From Mesorhizobium escarrei (GTDB taxonomy: Bacteria > Pseudomonadota > Alphaproteobacteria > Rhizobiales > Rhizobiaceae), in NCBI RefSeq assembly GCF_935825525.1, contig NZ_CAKXZT010000135.1, positions 52,585 through 116,584 on the forward strand: a stretch of DNA of 64,000 bases, written 5' to 3'. The notes below the pieces were generated by a model. The model did not search any database. It saw only the letters and a list, made by a program, of their open reading frames with translations, and was not told where the DNA came from. The number at the start of each line of letters is the position of its first letter. Position 1 is the first letter of the stretch. Positions 58,446-64,000 of this stretch are shown here, one piece after another. The translations under genes were made by a program, and so were the position numbers.

Positions 58446-59774
58446 CTATCCAGGCCGATCCAATTTCGGCTCGGATGCAGCCGCGGCCGACAGTATGCTC
58501 CCCGGCCGGCTTCGAAACGGCGCGTCTCTATAGGCGAGCAGCAACACCACGATAATGGTGATCTCCGGCGATTTTGAAGAGAGCGCGTTGTTCGACAGCG
58601 CAGCAAGCAGGAACGTCATGGTGCCGATCCATGCCGGCAGCGGCGCCCCGCGCAGCAGCCGAAAAATGAACCAGAATACCAGCACGATAAAGAGCACGGC
58701 TATGGGCAAGCCGAAGAGCATGATGATGACCACCGGCGCGCTCTCGATGTAGGGCAGATGCAACTTCTCGTTGACGACCGCCAGCAGGTCGTCGACGTTC
58801 ATGCCGAACAGGATGTCTTTCCAGCTGACAAATCCGAACACCTGGTAGATCGTCACCCGCGCCATGAAATTTTCGTCAAAGATCGTATTGCCGAATCGGT
58901 TCAGCAGTCCGCCCGAAAACAGGATGGCCACCAGCACTGTGCCGCCCGCCACGGCGAGCAGCAGCACGACAGACTTGGCCTGCCGCTGATGCTTGAGGGT
59001 CAGGCGCGGCCAAGGCACGAACATCAGCAGAATGAGGGTTTCTGCGGCAGCGAGCAACAGGGCGGCGCGTGCGCCCGATGCAGCACAGCCGACGAGCAAT
59101 ACGAAGATCGCCAGCACCCGCACCCATATGCGCCAGCGCGTCAGCGGTACGAATCCGATGACTGTGGCGCAGAGCGCGCCCAGGGCCAGCGGGTGCGCCG
59201 ATAGCCCGATTGGCCGGAATTGCAGTTCGTTGAGACCGTAAGGCAGAAATCGATGTTGAGTCACCGCCTCGATCGTGCCCATCACAGCGCTGAGGATCAC
59301 CATCCCAAGCACGAGGTCGCCCAAAGCACGCCGCACTTGCGCGTTCAGGGCCAGCATCAACAGGCCTGCGGCGCCCGCCACCAGATAGGTATCGATGACG
59401 AACCCGGAGGAGCCCGCGCGGCCGGTGATGAACAGATACGGCACCAGCGCGAAAATCAGCGCAGAATAGAGCAGCAGAGCCTTGAAGATTCCAATTTCGT
59501 CGCCCTGCAGCAGAAACGGTCGGCTGAAAAGGACGATAGGAAGCAGCAGAAAGATGGCATAGGTGCCGAAATGCAGTTTCTCGTAGAATGAACCGCCGTC
59601 GGCCGTATAGTCGACGACCATGTTCATGATCTGCGGTGAAACCGTGAAGCGGAGCAGGAACGCGAACGCAGCGCATAGGAAAAACAGCAGCGACAGCGCG
59701 TTCTGACGGCGCGCCTGGCTGGATCGTTCCGATACGGCAGCGGGATAGCTCATGGCCGATCCAAGTGGGGGCAT
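58446..59774 (-). CDS. VpsF/Wzy-like polysaccharide polymerase
   Basis: The 442-residue protein has about 11 membrane segments and matches VpsF-type O-antigen ligase/polymerase proteins. The periplasmic loop and central VTQHRFLPYGLNELQFRPIGLSAHPLALG are the family hallmark. It would polymerise repeat units in the periplasm. The start could be 59774 or 59753 (MSYPAAVSERSS); neither has a clear ribosome site. Convergent with the preceding gene (17-base gap) and divergent from the GumC-like gene. Confidence 0.85.
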   Translation of the reverse strand: MPPLGSAMSYPAAVSERSSQARRQNALSLLFFLCAAFAFLLRFTVSPQIMNMVVDYTADGGSFYEKLHFGTYAIFLLLPIVLFSRPFLLQGDEIGIFKALLLYSALIFALVPYLFITGRAGSSGFVIDTYLVAGAAGLLMLALNAQVRRALGDLVLGMVILSAVMGTIEAVTQHRFLPYGLNELQFRPIGLSAHPLALGALCATVIGFVPLTRWRIWVRVLAIFVLLVGCAASGARAALLLAAAETLILLMFVPWPRLTLKHQRQAKSVVLLLAVAGGTVLVAILFSGGLLNRFGNTIFDENFMARVTIYQVFGFVSWKDILFGMNVDDLLAVVNEKLHLPYIESAPVVIIMLFGLPIAVLFIVLVFWFIFRLLRGAPLPAWIGTMTFLLAALSNNALSSKSPEITIIVVLLLAYRDAPFRSRPGSILSAAAASEPKLDRPG

Positions 59775-59924
59775 TCAAACGGCATTCTGGCCACCGAGAT
59801 CCATTCAAGCGACCGCTGAACGGACGCGGTGCGTGACTCGGCAAAATATGCCAACTTGGAAAATGACATGTTAACGATCTTTCTGTAGTGCTGGTCCGCG
59901 TAGCGAATAACCAGAGTTAGCACC

Positions 59925-61490
59925 ATGTCCGCCGCTTCCGGCACAACCCCTCCCTCTGCGGCGGGTTCCGACGTCAGCGCGTTCGAGCGGATCGCCAATG
60001 CGCGGCGCGCCAGCAGGGCAAGGCTGCAACAGGATGCCCCAGCCATGGCACGCCCCCCTGCCCCTGTCATGCCGCGCACACCCGAGCCTGTCCCGACGGT
60101 GACGCTTGACAAGATTGGCGATTTCCTTGAACTCGATTTTCGACGCCTTTTTGTCTGGCTGCGTGCCGGGCTCGTCTTGGCATGCATGCTGGCAGTGGCC
60201 GGCGGCGTCATCGGCGCCGCCTATGGGTTGCTGAGCAAACAGCGTTACACCGTGACGACGGAAATCCTCATCAATCCTGCCAATTTGCAGGTTGTGGAAA
60301 ACGATGTCTACTCGCAACCGGGTCAGGTCGACAGCCAAATACTGAACGCGCGCAGCAAGCAGCGCATCTTGACCTCTGGCAACGTGCTTGCACGTGTGGT
60401 GGACGAACTCGGTCTAGCCAACGATCCGGAGTTTTTCGATCCGGACCAGACCGCCTCCACCTCTGGTGTTGCAGCGAGTGGCGTCAGGTCCGATCCGAAG
60501 CTTATCGCCCAAAAAAGCCTGGCGGAGCGGGTCAGCGTCGCTGCAGATGAAACGTCGTTCGTTACAACCCTTGCGGTATCGGCCGAAACCACTGGCAAGG
60601 CGATACTGATATCGCAAGCCATCGTGAAGGCTTTCCAGGAAGAACTGGCCAAGGCCGAAGCTGCTGGCGCCGGCCGTGCCGCAGCTGCTCTTGAGGGCCG
60701 GCTCGGCCAACTCAAGCGCGACGTGCAGGCAGCCGAAGAGAAGGTCGAGAGCTACAGGCGCAGCCACAACTTGTCGGCCAGCAATGGCCAGCTTGTCAGT
60801 TCGCAGACGATGACGCAGCTCAATAGCGAAATTGGAGAAGCGCAGTCGCGCGTCATCGCTGCGCAGGCAAGTTACGACGCTTTGGTTGTTTCCGGTGTCA
60901 ATGGGGCCAATCCTGACCCCGCGGTTTCGGCAGCACTCTCAGTATTGCGCGACAAAGCGAATGGCTTGCGGCAGCAGATCGATTCTCAGTCCATGACCTT
61001 TGGTCCGCGCCACCCAACGATCGTCCGGCTCAGGACAGAATTCGAAACCGTCAGTTCTCAACTCAGGGCGGAGTTCTCCCGCACGGTCGGCACGGCAAAA
61101 GCCAATTTGGATAAGGCCAACGCCTCGTTGGCTTCTCTCACCGCCAGGATGAACGATCTGAAGAACAACGTTTTCACCGACAGCGAGTCCCAGGTCGCTC
61201 TGCGTGAGCTTGAACGCGACGCCGCCTCGAGAAGGGCGGTCTATGAAAGCTTCCTGTCTCGCGCGCGCCAAATCACCGAGCGCGAGCAGATCGACACCAC
61301 GAATGTGCAGGTGATCTCCACCGCCGTGCCGCCACCGGGGCGCTCCTGGCCGCCCCGCACCCCTCTGACGGCAGGGCTGGGAGCTTTCGCCGGCTTTGCT
61401 CTGGGCATGCTGCTGGCCATTGCCATGGGCATCGTTCGCGACATGCGCCAGCCGCCGAACCGATCAGGCATCGGCGTCAGCCGAGTCTGA
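59925..61490 (+). CDS. GumC/Wzz-type chain-length determinant protein
   Basis: The 521-residue protein has a 70-residue Pro/Ala-rich cytosolic N-terminus. A first membrane helix (LVLACMLAVAGGVIGAAYGLL) is followed by a long periplasmic coiled-coil region (residues 240-460, LGQLKRDVQAAEEKVESYRR) and a second helix (LTAGLGAFAGFALGMLLAIAMG) preceded by the Pro-rich PPPGRSWPPR. This is the PCP-2a/GumC layout without an attached tyrosine kinase domain. It should set polymer length and couple to export. It is cotranscribed with the following GT4 gene (8-base gap). Confidence 0.9.
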   Translation: MSAASGTTPPSAAGSDVSAFERIANARRASRARLQQDAPAMARPPAPVMPRTPEPVPTVTLDKIGDFLELDFRRLFVWLRAGLVLACMLAVAGGVIGAAYGLLSKQRYTVTTEILINPANLQVVENDVYSQPGQVDSQILNARSKQRILTSGNVLARVVDELGLANDPEFFDPDQTASTSGVAASGVRSDPKLIAQKSLAERVSVAADETSFVTTLAVSAETTGKAILISQAIVKAFQEELAKAEAAGAGRAAAALEGRLGQLKRDVQAAEEKVESYRRSHNLSASNGQLVSSQTMTQLNSEIGEAQSRVIAAQASYDALVVSGVNGANPDPAVSAALSVLRDKANGLRQQIDSQSMTFGPRHPTIVRLRTEFETVSSQLRAEFSRTVGTAKANLDKANASLASLTARMNDLKNNVFTDSESQVALRELERDAASRRAVYESFLSRARQITEREQIDTTNVQVISTAVPPPGRSWPPRTPLTAGLGAFAGFALGMLLAIAMGIVRDMRQPPNRSGIGVSRV

Positions 61491-61498
61491 ATCCAGGC

Positions 61499-62605
61499 AT
61501 GGCGAAGCGGATTGTCTTTCACATCGCCAGTCTCAGGGGCGGCGGCGCCGAGCGTGTCTTCGTCCTCATGGCAAACGAATTGGCATCGCGTGGGCACGAT
61601 GTCACACTTTTTACCTGGAACGCGGAAGGACCCAACGCCGCGCTGCGCTCCCCCGCCGTGCATCTGGTCGATTTCGACCTTGCCATCCGGGGCGAGGGTT
61701 ACGGCAAGTGGGAGACGCTGAAAGGCATTGTGCGAAGCGCACGTTTGTTCAGCCGCCTTGGTCCGCATGCTGTCTATAGCGCCCCGGAATTTGCCAATCT
61801 GGTCGTCGCGCTGGCGCTTCTCTTGGCGCGAAGCCGAGCGCGGTTCTTTCCAAGCTTCCACGCAGCGGCCTCACTGCCTTCCAGCAGCTTCGGCGCGAGA
61901 ATAGCGGTCTGGCTTTCCGCGCTGGTTGCAGCGCGCGCAACCAAAGCCATCGCCGTCTCAGCGGGTGTCGGCCGCGACCTTGCGGCCCGCGGCTTTCTCA
62001 AATCCGGGGTTGTCGTCATCAACAATCCGCTGCCGCCGGTTGCGGCGCGCCAGCAGGATTTCCATGCATGGCAGGCACAGCTGGCGACGATGGGCGACGG
62101 CCCGGTCATCGCCATCGCCGGGCGCCTGGTGCCGGTCAAGGACCATCGGACCTTGCTGAGGGCTTTCGCTATCCTGCGCGCCGGCCGCCGCGCTCGGCTT
62201 GTCATCTTCGGCGAAGGTCCGCTGGCTGCCGAGTTGCGCGCCTACGCCGAGGAAACCGGTATCGGCGCGGATGTGCTCTTTGCTGGCTACGTCAACGACC
62301 CAGCGCCGTGTTATGCCGCAGCCGATCTGTTCGTCCTTTCCTCGACGAGCGAAGGCTTTGGCAATGTGCTGGTCGAGGCCATGGCTGCGGGCGTCCCGGT
62401 AGTCTCCACAGATGCGCCACATGGCCCGCGCGAGATTCTCGGTGACGGTCGATTCGGCGCCTTGGTGCCGGTCGGCGATGCCGCGGCCCTGGCAAAGGCG
62501 ATGGCTGATATGCTGGACCACCCCACTTCTGCCGCCATCCTGAAAAGCAGGGCGGCGGATTTCGAAGTTGAAAAGATCGGGGATCTGTACGAAGCGCTGC
62601 TCTAA
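61499..62605 (+). CDS. Glycosyltransferase family 4
   Basis: The 368-residue GT-B enzyme opens with IVFHIASLRGGGAERVFVLM, the GT4 acceptor-side motif. The C-terminal half has IAGRLVPVKDHRTLLRAFA and the EX7E-type STSEGFGNVLVEAMAAGVPVVSTDAPHGP. The latter also matches N-acetylgalactosaminide or GlcNAc-type GT4 transferases. It adds a sugar in EPS unit assembly. Second gene after the GumC-like gene. Confidence 0.92.
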   Translation: MAKRIVFHIASLRGGGAERVFVLMANELASRGHDVTLFTWNAEGPNAALRSPAVHLVDFDLAIRGEGYGKWETLKGIVRSARLFSRLGPHAVYSAPEFANLVVALALLLARSRARFFPSFHAAASLPSSSFGARIAVWLSALVAARATKAIAVSAGVGRDLAARGFLKSGVVVINNPLPPVAARQQDFHAWQAQLATMGDGPVIAIAGRLVPVKDHRTLLRAFAILRAGRRARLVIFGEGPLAAELRAYAEETGIGADVLFAGYVNDPAPCYAAADLFVLSSTSEGFGNVLVEAMAAGVPVVSTDAPHGPREILGDGRFGALVPVGDAAALAKAMADMLDHPTSAAILKSRAADFEVEKIGDLYEALL

Positions 62606-62676
62606 TGCAAGTCGCCCAAAAGCATGCCCCCCGGGCCCGAACCGGGGTGCGCAGCGGTTTCTAACGGAGTGTTCGA

Positions 62677-63885
62677 ATGAGACATGTGTGGCGTTGGTTC
62701 GGCCCGGTCGACAAGGTGACCATCGCGGATGCGCGTCAAGCCGGGGCGCAAGGCATCGTCTCGGCCCTTCACCACGTCCCTCACGGCGCCGTATGGCTGA
62801 CCGCCGAAATCGAAAGGCGTCAGCGCGAAGTCGCGTCTTTGCCGGATGGAAGCGCAAGCGAACTGAACTGGGAGATTGTCGAAAGCCTGCCGGTTTCCGA
62901 AGCGATCAAGACGCAGGTCGGCGAATGGCGCAGCCATCTAGCCAACTACAGGACATCGCTGGAAAACCTGGCGCGGTGCGGCATTTCGGTCGTCTGCTAC
63001 AATTTCATGCCGGTGCTCGATTGGACCCGCACCGATCTTGCCTGGCGCCTGCCGCATGGTGGCACCACCATGCGCTTCGATCTTATCGACTTCGCTGCAT
63101 TCGACATCCATATCCTGAAACGCCGAGCGGCGCTCGGCGACTACACACCGGAGATCGCCGCCGAGGCGGAGCGCCGATATGCGCAAATGGATGACCGTGC
63201 GCGCAAGATTCTGGCAAGAAGCGTCAATTCCGGTCTGCCCGGCTCGACCGAAGACACGTCTCTCGACGGTCTCGCGGCTCAACTGTCAAACTATGATCGC
63301 ATCGACGCAACCGCCCTGCGCCGGCATTTCGTCGATTTCCTGGCGGAGGTCGTGCCTACGGCCGAACGCCTCGGCCTGCGTCTCTGCTGCCACCCCGATG
63401 ATCCGCCGTTTCCGCTGCTCGGCCTGCCGCGAATCATGTCGACCGGGGCCGACTATAGCTACATTCTGGGCGCGGTCGACAGCCCGGCCAATGGAGCGAC
63501 ACTGTGCACGGGATCGCTCGGCGCAAGACCGGATAATGATCTGCCCGCCATGATCGAGCGGATGGGGCCAAAAATCCACTTCGCGCATCTGCGCAATGTG
63601 CGGAAGGAAGCGGCCGGCACCCCCTGCTCGTTCTACGAGGACGAGCATCTTGCCGGCGACACCGACATGGTGGCGGTGGTGGCGGCGCTGCTCCACGAGG
63701 AAGCGCGGCGCAAGATGGAAGGCCGCCAGCACGCCGCCATCCCGATGCGCCCCGACCACGGCCAGGATATCCTCGATGACCTGACGCGCGGGGCGCAGCC
63801 CGGCTATCCGGCCATCGGTCGGCTCAAGGGATTGGCCGAACTCCGCGGCGTCGAACATGCCATTCGAAGGTCGACGACAGCTTGA
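62677..63885 (+). CDS. uxuA: Mannonate dehydratase
   Basis: The 402-residue protein is a full-length UxuA: MRHVWRWFGPVDKVTIADARQAG, GIVSALHHVPHG, the metal-binding GLRLCCHPDDPPFPLLGLPRI and MGPKIHFAHLRNV. It dehydrates D-mannonate to 2-keto-3-deoxygluconate in hexuronate degradation. CGGAG precedes the ATG at a long spacing. It follows the EPS genes after 71 bases; hexuronate catabolism could recycle products of uronic-acid-containing polymer, but it may belong to a different unit that continues beyond the window. Confidence 0.95.
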   Translation: MRHVWRWFGPVDKVTIADARQAGAQGIVSALHHVPHGAVWLTAEIERRQREVASLPDGSASELNWEIVESLPVSEAIKTQVGEWRSHLANYRTSLENLARCGISVVCYNFMPVLDWTRTDLAWRLPHGGTTMRFDLIDFAAFDIHILKRRAALGDYTPEIAAEAERRYAQMDDRARKILARSVNSGLPGSTEDTSLDGLAAQLSNYDRIDATALRRHFVDFLAEVVPTAERLGLRLCCHPDDPPFPLLGLPRIMSTGADYSYILGAVDSPANGATLCTGSLGARPDNDLPAMIERMGPKIHFAHLRNVRKEAAGTPCSFYEDEHLAGDTDMVAVVAALLHEEARRKMEGRQHAAIPMRPDHGQDILDDLTRGAQPGYPAIGRLKGLAELRGVEHAIRRSTTA

Positions 63886-63956
63886 TCGCTGCGGACCGGC
63901 TATCAGAGCGTCACGAAGGTGCAGAACGTTTGATGGCGGCGGGACAGCGCCCAGGA

Positions 63957-64000
63957 CAGCGCCCCCCTCTGTCCTGCCGGACATCCCCCCACTTGGGGGG
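63957..64000. repeat. Copy of the GC-rich palindromic repeat (cut by the window end)
   Basis: CCCCCCTCTGTCCTGCCGG followed by a C-run and ACTTGGGGGG repeats the words found at 5950-6000. The rest lies beyond the window. Confidence 0.65.

Noticed and set aside
1..64000. CRISPR arrays, tRNA/rRNA genes, prophage or insertion sequences
   Set aside because: No regularly spaced repeats with unique spacers, no cloverleaf or rRNA segments and no transposase or phage genes were seen. The tandem repeats found are contiguous, not spaced.

Overview
The window is GC-rich and compact. It looks like the chromosome of an alphaproteobacterium of the order Hyphomicrobiales, most likely Mesorhizobium or a close relative. 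This rests on protein flavour (an extra NuoD, a fused COX I+III oxidase, a CelD-type GNAT, a VpsF-type polymerase), on rhizobial-looking palindromic intergenic repeats, and on repeated GGAAC-N16-CGTT-like promoters of the alphaproteobacterial general stress sigma factor EcfG. I see no rRNA, tRNA, CRISPR array, phage or insertion sequence.

Layout. 1-8.8 kb: omega-amino-acid/GABA-type catabolism, with an Lrp/AsnC regulator (cut by the window edge), a succinate-semialdehyde-type dehydrogenase, two class III aminotransferases, a zinc-type oxidoreductase and an L-2-hydroxyglutarate-oxidase-like FAD enzyme. Inside this block is a TPP riboswitch driving a YkoF-like thiamine/HMP-binding protein. 8.9-16.9 kb: small and stress-type genes, an orphan nuoD, a metallophosphoesterase/nucleotidyltransferase pair, acylphosphatase, a lipoprotein and a Tat-exported aldo/keto reductase. 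17.1-21.7 kb: a probable operon of a LysE exporter, a DapA-like aldolase, a frameshifted second LysE and a ThuA-like protein, divergent from a MocR-type regulator. 22-28.3 kb: a YqjD-like membrane protein, acetate kinase and phosphoketolase (translationally coupled), and a methyltransferase/erythromycin-esterase fusion.

28.3-36.4 kb: small stress proteins and the spoVR-yeaH-prkA operon, a frameshifted DUF2267 gene and a nucleoside deaminase. 36.5-43.5 kb: a tightly packed caa3-type oxidase operon (CuA subunit II fused to cytochrome c, fused subunit I+III, CtaG, triheme cytochrome c, sorbosone-dehydrogenase-like propeller). 43.6-63.9 kb: an exopolysaccharide locus with GNAT, fatty-acid hydroxylase, heparinase-like and GH5 enzymes, CapK-like ligase, two GT4 glycosyltransferases, a Wzx-like flippase, wecG-wecC-wecB for ManNAcA, a GlcN-inositolphosphorylceramide-transferase-like protein, a VpsF/Wzy-like polymerase, a GumC/Wzz-like chain-length protein and, last, uxuA.

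The main themes are: (1) a dispersed EcfG stress regulon of at least six good promoter matches between 9 and 30 kb; (2) a ManNAcA-based Wzx/Wzy polysaccharide locus that lacks a visible initiating transferase and outer-membrane exporter; (3) short 15-17 bp tandem repeats that span stop codons; and (4) two genes broken by single-base frameshifts, both in G-rich stretches, which may be sequencing errors.
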